Below, one piece after another: positions 43,881 to 52,342 of a stretch of 64,000 nt of DNA. A program made the position numbers and the translations under genes. Position 1 is the stretch's first letter. Each line of letters opens with the position of its first letter. Source of the DNA: Christensenella sp. UBA4263. GTDB taxonomy: Bacteria; Bacillota; Clostridia; Christensenellales; Aristaeellaceae. Location of the stretch: contig DGWH01000092.1 in NCBI GenBank assembly GCA_002395225.1, forward strand, positions 23,835 to 87,834, read 5' to 3'. The notes beneath the pieces are model-generated. The model saw only the letters and a program-made list of their open reading frames with translations, was not told the DNA's origin and made no database searches.

Positions 43881-43909
43881 TTGACACAACCAGAAAGTTG
43901 TGTTAGAAT
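43881..43909 (+). promoter_or_regulatory. Promoter of the tRNA pair
   Basis: TTGACA (43881-43886), 17 bases and TAGAAT (43904-43909), 21 bases before tRNA-Tyr. Confidence 0.85.
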
Positions 43910-43929
43910 TCCCGCGTTGTCAAAAATGT

Positions 43930-44014
<85 letters not shown>

Positions 44015-44023
44015 TATTCTTCT

Positions 44024-44107
44024 GCGGAAATGGCGGAATTGGCAGACGCGCTAGATTCAGGTTCTAGTGAAAGCAATTTCATGCAGGTTCAAGTCCTGTT
44101 TTCCGCA
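44024..44107 (+). tRNA. tRNA-Leu (CAG)
   Basis: 84 nt, class II. Acceptor GCGGAAA/TTTCCGC, anticodon stem CTAGA/TCTAG with loop TTCAGGT (CAG at 44058-44060), T loop TTCAAGT. The 3' CCA is not encoded (ATTA follows), so it needs the CCA-adding enzyme at 28623. Confidence 0.94.
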
Positions 44108-44110
44108 TTA

Positions 44111-44150
44111 GCCGGAAGCCTTGGATGACAAGGATTCCGGTTCTTTTTTT
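44111..44150 (+). terminator. Terminator after the tRNA pair
   Basis: GCCGGAAGCCTTG pairs with CAAGGATTCCGGT (one mismatch), followed by TCTTTTTTT. Confidence 0.85.
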
Positions 44151-44350
44151 GTGTTCCGGAGATGACTTATGCCACAATTCTTTTGCTGTTGCCGATTTGA
44201 TCGTGAGCGGATCTGAAAATGGGGCAAACGGCCAGTCCCGGCCTGGGCGATAAACGCCCCTTTTCTGAGGAAACAGATGTCTGCAGTCTCCGTGGAGCTC
44301 AAAAGGTGTTTTGCTGTACACAAAAGCATGGCAAAACACCTTTTTATTTT
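44151..44350. other. Structured intergenic stretch ending in a strong hairpin
   Basis: No gene is supported here. A GGGGC...GCCCC pairing (about 44221-44262, followed by TTTTC) encloses a GGCC-rich inner stem. AAAAGGTGTTTTGC (44301-44314) pairs perfectly with GCAAAACACCTTTT (44331-44344), followed by TATTTT: a clear terminator on the plus strand and possibly on both. It may be a small RNA or the end of a lost gene. Confidence 0.5.
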
Positions 44351-44360
44351 GCTTCAACGC

Positions 44361-44389
44361 TTTACAGGCACGGACCAGATGAGTATAAT
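44361..44389 (+). promoter_or_regulatory. Promoter of the c-di-GMP gene
   Basis: TTTACA (44361-44366), 17 bases, TATAAT (44384-44389). The leader to 44566 (about 170 nt) has TGCAGA/TCTGCA pairing but no riboswitch that I recognise. Confidence 0.75.
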
Positions 44390-44566
44390 GAACAGAACAT
44401 AATGGTGATATTATGCATGATAGTGCAGAGCGTGAGTATCAGTGATGGTTCTGCACATCCGAAAATACACACAATCGTTTATCATTCGCTTTTATGCATG
44501 TTTTTTCATAAATCACATGCCGGAAAATACTCTCGACTTTGAACTGGCTGATGAGGAATTATTATC

Positions 44567-46951
44567 ATGGAAGATTGGATTATCATAGTCGACGACGATA
44601 CTGAAAGTCTTAAACTGGCTGGCAGTTTTCTCAGTAAAGCTGGCAAACGTGTGACCGCACTGAACTCCGGGAAGGAACTGCTGGATTATATTAAGACATA
44701 CGGCTGTCCGGACCTGATCCTGCTGGATATTTACATGCCCGAAATGAATGGATTTGAAACATTACGGCGGTTGAAGGAACAGAAGCTGTACGACAGAGAC
44801 ATTCCGGTGATTTTTCTTTCCTGGGATGAATCCAGCAGAGCGGAAATCGAAGGCCTTAAATCCGGGGCAATGGATTTTATCCGCAAGCCTTTCTCGCCGG
44901 ATGTCCTTTTGAACCGCGTTCAGAGAGCACTGGATATCCAGCACCGAATTACCCAGTATGAACACGAAGCTGAAACGGACAAGATGACCGGCATCCTGAA
45001 CAGATCTGCCACCGAATCGTCCATGCACAGCCTTTGTCTTAGGGAAAAGGGCTACCTGTGCCTGATGGACCTTGATTCGTTCAAGGCCGTCAACGACATC
45101 TATGGTCATGAGGTAGGCGACCAGATTCTGATCCTGTTTGCCAACCTTCTGAAACAGCACAGCCGTGAGGGGGATGTCACCGGGCGAATCGGCGGGGATG
45201 AGTTCATCTATTTCGGCAAAAACATGACCGAAAAGTCCGAGCTGGAACAGTTTGTCAATTCCATCAGTGAAGAGTTCAATGCCGGGGGAAAGAAAATTAT
45301 CGGCGACCAGATGCCTATCCCGCTTGGAATATCCGTGGGCGCCGTGTCCGTTCCCGAATACGGACGGGACTATTCGGATCTGTTCCATATGGCTGACCAG
45401 GCGCTGTACTTTGTCAAGCAGAATGGAAAACACGGATACCGGCTGTATACGGAAGAACTGGAATCGTATTCCGAAAGACAGATCAATCTTAAAACCGTTA
45501 CCACGATTCTCGAGGAAAAAGACCATTCGCCCAATGCGCTGTGGATGGGCCGGGAGGTCTTCGGCAGCATCTATCGGTATATGCTGCGCTATATGGACCG
45601 TTATCACAGCGTCGCCTATCAGGTTCTTTTCAGCATCACCTTCCTGGAAGAGGTCACCAGTGTCGAGCATACGGAAATAATGATGCAGTTCCGGAACATG
45701 TTGCAGCTCTCCCTTCGGAACAGTGATGTCATGATGGAATGCGGCGACAGTCAGCTGTTTCTTCTTTTGCCGGAAATCCGGGAATACGATATTGAACGGG
45801 TGGTCAGCCGGCTTGTCAGCAAATGGACCAGTCAGGAACAGACCAAAAAAACAAGAGTTTCCTACGAATACAGTGAAGTCCGGCTGAAGAGCCATGAACA
45901 GACTGAAACGCATCCGGAAACCTTCCCGAACTGGATTGTGATTGCAGACAATGATGATGTGGAGATGGCACAGGCCATTTCCACAATGCTGAAACAGCAG
46001 AAACTGCATGTCTCCGTGTTCCGGTCAGGGAATGAGCTCCTTGAGGCCATTAAGGATAATACCCCTGAACTGATTCTGCTCAATGCCGAACTGCCGGGAA
46101 TGGACGGATTTGGCGTATTAAGCCGGCTTCGCAGTGAGACTGCCTGGAAGAATCTGCCGGTGGTATTCCTGATCAATGACAACGATACAAAAACCGAGCA
46201 GCGCTGTCTTGAGCTTGGGGTCATCGACTGTTTCAGAAAATCCAGCCCCGAAATCCTTGCGCTGCGTATACGCCGTATTCTGGAGATTTTGCACCTCCAG
46301 AAAAATCTGACGGAAACCGTCGAGCGGAAAACAAGAGACAATGAACGCCAGTCGCTCAAAGTTCTGTATACCCTGGCGAAAATCATTGACGGGAAAGACC
46401 GGTCCACAAACAATCATTCGCCGAGAGTCGCGGAATATGCAAGAGAGATTGCACGGCGTGCCGGATATAACCTCGGACAGCAGGATGATATCTACGTGGT
46501 CGGCCTGCTGCACGACATCGGAAAAATCAATATTCCCGATGAGATCTTCAATAAGCCCGGGCCCCTGACGGCGGATGAATATGAGACCATCAAGGCACAT
46601 ACCATCTATGGCGCGAACACGCTGAGTGAAATTGACGGGATGCCAAAGCTGGAACAGGGCGCCAGATGGCATCATGAACGTTATGACGGGACTGGCTATC
46701 CGGACGGGCTGGCCGGAGAGGCGATTCCTGAGGAAGCGAGAATTATCGCCGTTGCGGATGCCTATGATGCCATGACGAGCGTTCGGAGTTATCGCGCTCC
46801 GCTCACCCGGGAACAGGTCCGCAAAGAGCTGATTGACGGAATGGGAACGCAGTTTGATCCGCATTTCGCCAAAATCATGCTGGATATGATGGATGAGGAC
46901 ACGGAATTCCAGATGCGTGAGGGCGGAGTCTGGCCGGGTTCCACCAAATAA
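44567..46951 (+). CDS. Response regulator with REC, GGDEF, degenerate GGDEF-like, pseudo-REC and HD-GYP domains
   Basis: This 794-residue soluble protein could both make and degrade cyclic di-GMP. The first receiver (residues 1-125) has acceptor D54 in LILLDIYMPEMNG. The GGDEF domain is intact at 209-213, with an RxxD inhibitory site five residues before it (REGD). Residues about 300-445 look like a worn GGDEF fold (RNSDVMMECGDSQLFLLLP). A second receiver (about 450-570) has Asn506 where Asp is needed. HD-GYP has H649-D650 (HDIGK) and GYP 710-712. ATG 44567 has its own promoter. No histidine kinase is adjacent. Confidence 0.9.
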   Translation: MEDWIIIVDDDTESLKLAGSFLSKAGKRVTALNSGKELLDYIKTYGCPDLILLDIYMPEMNGFETLRRLKEQKLYDRDIPVIFLSWDESSRAEIEGLKSGAMDFIRKPFSPDVLLNRVQRALDIQHRITQYEHEAETDKMTGILNRSATESSMHSLCLREKGYLCLMDLDSFKAVNDIYGHEVGDQILILFANLLKQHSREGDVTGRIGGDEFIYFGKNMTEKSELEQFVNSISEEFNAGGKKIIGDQMPIPLGISVGAVSVPEYGRDYSDLFHMADQALYFVKQNGKHGYRLYTEELESYSERQINLKTVTTILEEKDHSPNALWMGREVFGSIYRYMLRYMDRYHSVAYQVLFSITFLEEVTSVEHTEIMMQFRNMLQLSLRNSDVMMECGDSQLFLLLPEIREYDIERVVSRLVSKWTSQEQTKKTRVSYEYSEVRLKSHEQTETHPETFPNWIVIADNDDVEMAQAISTMLKQQKLHVSVFRSGNELLEAIKDNTPELILLNAELPGMDGFGVLSRLRSETAWKNLPVVFLINDNDTKTEQRCLELGVIDCFRKSSPEILALRIRRILEILHLQKNLTETVERKTRDNERQSLKVLYTLAKIIDGKDRSTNNHSPRVAEYAREIARRAGYNLGQQDDIYVVGLLHDIGKINIPDEIFNKPGPLTADEYETIKAHTIYGANTLSEIDGMPKLEQGARWHHERYDGTGYPDGLAGEAIPEEARIIAVADAYDAMTSVRSYRAPLTREQVRKELIDGMGTQFDPHFAKIMLDMMDEDTEFQMREGGVWPGSTK

Positions 46952-47005
46952 GCAACCGTTCCAATGAACCAGATCCGATTCTGAAACAGAGAGAAGAGAG
47001 CTGCC

Positions 47006-47908
47006 ATGTTTTATCAGAGGCATCTGCAGCGCCTGGGCCTGCTCGTTACCGCACTGATCCTGTTTAATATCATTGTCACCAGTCTGCTTCTGATAAGTCA
47101 GGGAACCTTTATCCGGACACTCCAGCATCCGGCTGTATTTATACGGCCGGTTATCGGAATGGTCACGGGAATGATTATCTATTTTTCAGCAAAGAATGTA
47201 TGGCTGCGCAAAAAAGGGTTTGTCGTTGTCCTGATTCTGGCGATTCTTTATGCCGTGATGACTTATGTGGGACAGCATCTGCAGGTGTCGCTGGATATCA
47301 GTCTTATCCTGATGATCCTCAGTGCCGTCACATTCTTTGAAATCGACCGGAACGAAAGGGCATGGAAAAAAGTGCTCCGAAACGACGCCTTGACACTGGA
47401 TATCCGTGTCGCCGCGCGCTCGGAGCTGTTTGATCCCGTTGTCATGATGCCGCATCTTGAGGTCAATGAGAAAATCATCAGCGCAATCGACCGTCTTCTG
47501 AATACTTCAGCCGATGCGGCACCCCTGAAGCTGAATATCCACTCATCCGAAAAGGTCTCCGATTCGCTTCAAAATACCTTCACGGAATGTCTGCGGATGC
47601 ATTACCGGGATGAGCGCAAGCAGATTGTCCGTTTTCTCGAGAATCGATACAACCGGATACTCGGCCTCCTGATCCTCAGCGTTCTGGCGCTGATCATCTG
47701 GACGTCTTTTTCACCGGCAGAGGATGCAGGCGATAAGGTTCTGTGGCAGATACTGGGGAATTTTGCCGCCTTCTCACTCTGGCAGATCGGTTCAACCCAT
47801 TTTGAGCGCTCCGAGGCCTATCTTAATCTGATGCGTCTCACAACCGCGGAAAACCTGAGCATCACCTTCCATGAACGAAGAAATGCCAAAGCACAAAAAG
47901 ACGCTTGA
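47006..47908 (+). CDS. Unknown membrane protein
   Basis: The 300-residue protein has about four N-terminal hydrophobic segments (residues 8-130), a cytoplasmic-looking region (about 131-215) and two more hydrophobic segments (about 218-262). No family recognised. It starts 54 bases after the c-di-GMP gene, without a clear promoter between, so co-transcription and a signalling role are possible but unproven. Confidence 0.65.
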   Translation: MFYQRHLQRLGLLVTALILFNIIVTSLLLISQGTFIRTLQHPAVFIRPVIGMVTGMIIYFSAKNVWLRKKGFVVVLILAILYAVMTYVGQHLQVSLDISLILMILSAVTFFEIDRNERAWKKVLRNDALTLDIRVAARSELFDPVVMMPHLEVNEKIISAIDRLLNTSADAAPLKLNIHSSEKVSDSLQNTFTECLRMHYRDERKQIVRFLENRYNRILGLLILSVLALIIWTSFSPAEDAGDKVLWQILGNFAAFSLWQIGSTHFERSEAYLNLMRLTTAENLSITFHERRNAKAQKDA

Positions 47909-47970
47909 TTGCCCCATCAGAAACCCATTGACGGTCCCGACCCATTTTCATATTACGAGGAGGAAATGAC

Positions 47971-49995
47971 ATGTCAGAATCCCTGAGAATTCTCCAGATG
48001 AATCCCGAACTGATCCCGTATTCGGGAGATCTGTATTTCCGGCTCAATCATTACTACGATCGAAGGAACGAGCTCACGGGCGGAAACGGAGCCAGTCTGT
48101 GGGACTTTGCCGCCGGTGCAGAATACTTTGGCTTCCATCGTACGCAGACAGGCTGGGTATACAGGGAATGGGCACCCGGTGCGACTGAGATGCATCTGAC
48201 CGGTGATTTTAACGGCTGGAACCGCACCAGCCATCCCATGCATCCCATTGGAAACGGAAACTGGGAGATTGAACTGGAGGGTGCCAATGCACTGCCGCAC
48301 AATTCCAACGTGAAGGTGGTTGTCACCAGCGCACGCGGCACAGAGGACCGCATTCCTCTGTATGCGAATTATGTAACAGAAGGGGAGAACCACAACTTCT
48401 CCGCCACCATCTGGAATCCGGAAAATCCCTTTGAATGGACCGATGGATCGTTCTCAAGCCTTTCCAACAATCCGCCCATCATCTATGAGGCGCATGTGGG
48501 AATGGCGGTTGAGGAAGAACGGGTCGGAACGTACCGGGAATTCGCGGAAAACGTTCTCCCCAGAATCAAGGCAGACGGATACAATACGGTTCAGCTGATG
48601 GCGATTATGGAGCACCCGTATTACGGAAGCTTCGGCTATCAGGTATCCAATTTCTTTGCCCCCAGCTCCCGTTTCGGGACACCGGATGATCTGCGTGAAC
48701 TGATTAACACGGCACATTCCCTGGGAATCAGTGTTCTTCTGGATCTGGTCCATTCGCACGCAGTGAAAAACACCGCAGAGGGCATTAACGGATTCGACGG
48801 CAGAGATGACCAGTTCTTCAAGGATGGACCTGCCGGCTATCATCCGGCCTGGGACTCCCGGGTATTTGATTACGGAAAGAACGGCGTAGTCCATTATCTG
48901 CTCTCAAACATTCGCTACTGGATGGAGCATTTCCACTTCGACGGATTCCGTTTTGACGGCGTAACCAGCATGCTCTATTGGGATCATGGCCTTGGAACGG
49001 CCTTCATGAGTCCAGCTCAGTATTTCTCCATGAATACCGATGTGGAGGCCGTCACGTATCTGCAGCTGGCCACCAGCCTCATTCACGAGATCAATCCTCA
49101 CGCGGTCTGCATTGCGGAGGACATGAGCGCCATGCCGGGCATGTGCCTGCCGATTCAGGACGGCGGCATCGGATTCAACTACCGCCTCAGCATGGGAATC
49201 CCGGATTATTACATCAAAACCATCAAGGAAAAGCGGGACGGCGACTGGAACATCGGACAGCTGTACTGGGAACTGATTGCCCGCCGTCCGGATGAGCATG
49301 TCATCGGTTACGCCGAAAGCCATGATCAGGCACTGGTGGGCGACAAGACCATCATGTTCCGTCTGGCCGACAAGGAAATGTATTATGCCATGGACCGGGA
49401 GCATCCTAACTTTATCATCGATCGCGCCATCGCCCTTCACAAAATGATCCGTCTGGTCACCATCGGCGCCGGCGGAGACGGCTATCTGAATTTCATGGGC
49501 AATGAATTCGGCCATCCGGAATGGATTGATTTCCCGAGAGAGGGCAATGGCTGGTCCTATTCACATGCACGGCGTCAATGGTCGCTGGCAGATAATCCGG
49601 CGCTGAAGTTCCTGTATCTCGGCGACTTTGATAAGGCAATGATCCGTCTGACCCGTCAGTTCCGGGTTCTTGAGGGCGGAATTGCCCGCTGTCTCATGCA
49701 GCATGAGCAGGATCAGCTGCTGATCTTCGAGCGGATGGGTTGCGTCTTTGTCTTCAATTTCCATCCTGACCGGGTACAGAATCCGCTGTTTGTTCCGCTT
49801 CCGGAAAAGTGTGACTATCGGGTCATCCTTTCCACGGATTCCTCGGAATTTGGCGGCTTTGAGAATATTGACACCAGTATTATCTATCATTCCTGGGCGC
49901 ACGACGATCAGTACGGAGACGGTACGCTGATGTATCTGCCTCCAAGAACCGCTGTCGTCCTTCGTCCCTGCACACCGTATGGTGTCCTTCGGTAA
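47971..49995 (+). CDS. 1,4-alpha-glucan branching enzyme-like protein (GH13, eukaryote-like type)
   Basis: The N-terminal CBM48-like domain (REWAPGATEMHLTGDFNGWN) precedes a GH13 barrel with LLDLVHSHA, DGFRFDGVTSM (nucleophile Asp), IAEDMSAMPG (Glu) and GYAESHDQA (transition-state Asp). The 674-residue size and the stretch YNTVQLMAIMEHPYYGSFGYQVSNFFAPSS resemble GBE1-type branching enzymes rather than bacterial GlgB; the quoted motifs are conserved. It may build glycogen-like reserves, though no glgA or glgC is near. GAGGAGG precedes ATG 47971. Confidence 0.88.
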   Translation: MSESLRILQMNPELIPYSGDLYFRLNHYYDRRNELTGGNGASLWDFAAGAEYFGFHRTQTGWVYREWAPGATEMHLTGDFNGWNRTSHPMHPIGNGNWEIELEGANALPHNSNVKVVVTSARGTEDRIPLYANYVTEGENHNFSATIWNPENPFEWTDGSFSSLSNNPPIIYEAHVGMAVEEERVGTYREFAENVLPRIKADGYNTVQLMAIMEHPYYGSFGYQVSNFFAPSSRFGTPDDLRELINTAHSLGISVLLDLVHSHAVKNTAEGINGFDGRDDQFFKDGPAGYHPAWDSRVFDYGKNGVVHYLLSNIRYWMEHFHFDGFRFDGVTSMLYWDHGLGTAFMSPAQYFSMNTDVEAVTYLQLATSLIHEINPHAVCIAEDMSAMPGMCLPIQDGGIGFNYRLSMGIPDYYIKTIKEKRDGDWNIGQLYWELIARRPDEHVIGYAESHDQALVGDKTIMFRLADKEMYYAMDREHPNFIIDRAIALHKMIRLVTIGAGGDGYLNFMGNEFGHPEWIDFPREGNGWSYSHARRQWSLADNPALKFLYLGDFDKAMIRLTRQFRVLEGGIARCLMQHEQDQLLIFERMGCVFVFNFHPDRVQNPLFVPLPEKCDYRVILSTDSSEFGGFENIDTSIIYHSWAHDDQYGDGTLMYLPPRTAVVLRPCTPYGVLR

Positions 49996-50002
49996 TTTCC
50001 AG

Positions 50003-50034
50003 ACGTCATCTGTCAACGGCAGATGACGTTTTTT
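50003..50034 (+). terminator. Terminator after the branching enzyme
   Basis: ACGTCATCTG (50003-50012) and CAGATGACGT (50020-50029) form a perfect 10-bp stem, followed by TTTTT. Confidence 0.85.
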
Positions 50035-50081
50035 GGATTCCACCCTCAGAAAGATTCCGGACCAGAAAGGATCATTGTCAG

Positions 50082-52187
50082 ATGAAAATCAGGTTTGAAA
50101 AGGAGCACTTTTTGCTCCGGGCTGAAAGCCGGTTTGTTTGCTGCATGGACGGACAGGTCCATGTCCTTGAAACCGGCAGCGAAAACAGCCGTATCCGTTC
50201 TCTCGCAGCCGTTTCCGGCAAGGGCAGCGAAAGACGGATCGATGTCACCATCGCCAATCTGTCCGACCGTCCAGTCGAGATTCTTTCCGTCGAGAGTCTT
50301 CGCATCAAGCGCTGGGAAGACTTTGACTGCGGTCTGCCGTGGCAGGACATTCAGGTCATGATTCAGGGGCGGCATAAAAATGACATTCCGTCCGTGGTTA
50401 CCCTGGGACACCGGGACGCTGCCATGGAGGATGCGCTTAACGGGATGACCGAAAGCGGAATCAGGAATCAGGGCGGCACGGGCGAAGCCTGTCTGAAAAG
50501 CGATACACTGACACTGTTCCGCGGCAGAGACGGGTATCTGTCCGTGGAATTCCCGGAGGGATGCCGGTATTTCTGCCATACGGCGGTCATGCTTGGCCCG
50601 GCCGTGCCGGCGATCCGGATCGGATGCGAACCGGGAATGGTCCTTGAGCCGGGCTGCACCCTTCAGGCAGAGCCGGTCGTGCTGAGAACGGGTCCGGACT
50701 GGCCGGGCCTGATGCGCGCATTTACCGGAGAGAAGGCCAGACGCCTGGGAACAAGAGCCGGTGTTCTTCCGGTTCCGACGGTCTTCTGTACCTGGTATTA
50801 CTATGGCCTGACCGTCAGCTATGCGGATGTGAGGGAGAATCTTGACTGCATTGTCCGCCAGGGACTTCCGTATACCGTCTTTCAGATTGATGAGGGATGG
50901 GAGATAACGCTGGGTGAATGGCGGCCCAATGTGCGCTTTCCGGTCAGCATGAAAGCGCTGGCGGAGGAGATCCGGGCAGCCGGCATGATTCCCGGCATCT
51001 GGACCAGTCCGTTTATTGCCCACGAAAGTGCCTCCATATGGTGTCTGCATCCGGACTGGGTGCTCCGGGATGAGGCGGGAAAACCGGTCCTGTTTCCTAT
51101 GAACGACACGGTCTATCAGGTGCTGGATATTACCCTCAAACCGGTGCGGGACTATGTGCGGGACCTGTATAAAACCCTGACGGATGAATGGGGCTATCGG
51201 TATCACAAGCTGGATTTCACCCGTGCACCGGTGATCTATCCCTGGGCCAGACGCGGAAATCCGGCGCTTGCCTGGCCGGAGGCATACCGTCTGGCGCTCC
51301 GTGCCGTACGGGAGGGGATCGGGAATGACAGTTACCTTCTGATCTGCGGCGGCCTTTATGATGCCGCTGTCGGCATAGCCGATGCCCAGCGGACCGGATC
51401 GGATGTCCTTTCCATGTGGACCTCGGCGGGCGGCGGGGGAAAGGCCGTTCCCTTTACCGTCAAGCAAAACCTGATGCGCACGTATATGGGGGCCTGGTGG
51501 GCGAATGATGCCGACTGCCTGATGCTGCGCCGCCAGATGGAAATGACGAGAGGACTGAATCTGACCCTGGGTCTGCTTAGCCGGGAAGAGGTAAAAGTGA
51601 TGCTGGTCAATCAGTACATGAGCGGCGGTCTGTTCAGCCAGACCGAGCCGCTGGCGCACATTGACCGGGAACGCCTCAGGGAAATCCGGCATCTCCTGCC
51701 GCTGCTCCCGCTTGAGGCAGAGCCGGATCTCTTTGACGGCGCGCGCATCCCCGGCCGGATCCGGGTGAAGGGAGAGGGATTTGAGGAGCTTGTCCTGATT
51801 AACTGGGATGATGCGAAGCCGCTGCCGGTCAGGGTTTCTGCCGCTGAGATTCTGCACATGGACCGGCCTGAGGAAATGTACCTTTTGTCCGCTTTCTATT
51901 CCGGCAGATGGGCCGTTGCGGACGGCTGTGAAACGGTCGACATGGGAATGCTGCTGCCACATAGTGCCGAGATTGTGCGGGTCCAGCGCTATGAATCCGG
52001 CAAGGCATTTATCGTCGGGAGCAACGGTCATTATGCGCTGGGCGGCGAACTGGCAGAGGTCCGTGAAAGCGGGGATAGTTTGTCCCTGATTTCTCGAAAA
52101 CCGCTTCCTTTTGCGACGGATTATTGTGTACTTCGTCCAAATGGACAGTGTCAAAATGTACGGATTGAGTGGACGGCGGGGGACTGA
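50082..52187 (+). CDS. Alpha-galactosidase (GH36 family)
   Basis: This enzyme removes terminal alpha-galactose from melibiose, raffinose-type oligosaccharides or galactomannan. The catalytic core holds TWYYYGL, FQIDEGWE, the nucleophile D378 in YHKLDFTRA and the probable acid/base D441 in TGSDVLSMW. The length is 701 residues and no signal peptide is seen, so it acts inside the cell. Start ATG 50082. The following sugar ABC transporter and YesM/YesN pair suggest a galactoside-utilisation locus. Confidence 0.9.
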   Translation: MKIRFEKEHFLLRAESRFVCCMDGQVHVLETGSENSRIRSLAAVSGKGSERRIDVTIANLSDRPVEILSVESLRIKRWEDFDCGLPWQDIQVMIQGRHKNDIPSVVTLGHRDAAMEDALNGMTESGIRNQGGTGEACLKSDTLTLFRGRDGYLSVEFPEGCRYFCHTAVMLGPAVPAIRIGCEPGMVLEPGCTLQAEPVVLRTGPDWPGLMRAFTGEKARRLGTRAGVLPVPTVFCTWYYYGLTVSYADVRENLDCIVRQGLPYTVFQIDEGWEITLGEWRPNVRFPVSMKALAEEIRAAGMIPGIWTSPFIAHESASIWCLHPDWVLRDEAGKPVLFPMNDTVYQVLDITLKPVRDYVRDLYKTLTDEWGYRYHKLDFTRAPVIYPWARRGNPALAWPEAYRLALRAVREGIGNDSYLLICGGLYDAAVGIADAQRTGSDVLSMWTSAGGGGKAVPFTVKQNLMRTYMGAWWANDADCLMLRRQMEMTRGLNLTLGLLSREEVKVMLVNQYMSGGLFSQTEPLAHIDRERLREIRHLLPLLPLEAEPDLFDGARIPGRIRVKGEGFEELVLINWDDAKPLPVRVSAAEILHMDRPEEMYLLSAFYSGRWAVADGCETVDMGMLLPHSAEIVRVQRYESGKAFIVGSNGHYALGGELAEVRESGDSLSLISRKPLPFATDYCVLRPNGQCQNVRIEWTAGD

Positions 52188-52258
52188 GATGGGACGGATT
52201 GTCTGTTTTCAACAGAGAAAGAGATTAAGATTGTGCCATGAATCTTGAAGATATCCTA

Positions 52259-52287
52259 TTGTAAAGCCTCCTCTTCAAATGGATAAT
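52259..52287 (+). promoter_or_regulatory. Promoter of the sugar ABC transporter
   Basis: TTGTAA (52259-52264), 17 bases and GATAAT (52282-52287), 55 bases before the solute-binding protein ATG. Confidence 0.55.
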
Positions 52288-52342
52288 AAATACAGATTTC
52301 ATCCGGTGAGCGATGAAACATTTTTTGAAGGAGGGAAAATCC

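Noticed and set aside
44396..44566. Cyclic di-GMP riboswitch in the leader of the GGDEF/HD-GYP gene
   Set aside because: The leader lacks the conserved GEMM-type sequence blocks; only simple inverted repeats are seen.
47938..47966. TTGACG-17-TATTAC promoter for the branching enzyme
   Set aside because: It would start transcription at or after the Shine-Dalgarno sequence (GAGGAGG near 47967), leaving no usable leader.
50046..52154. 702-codon minus-strand ORF
   Set aside because: Antisense to the GH36 alpha-galactosidase with catalytic motifs; no start signal or family features.
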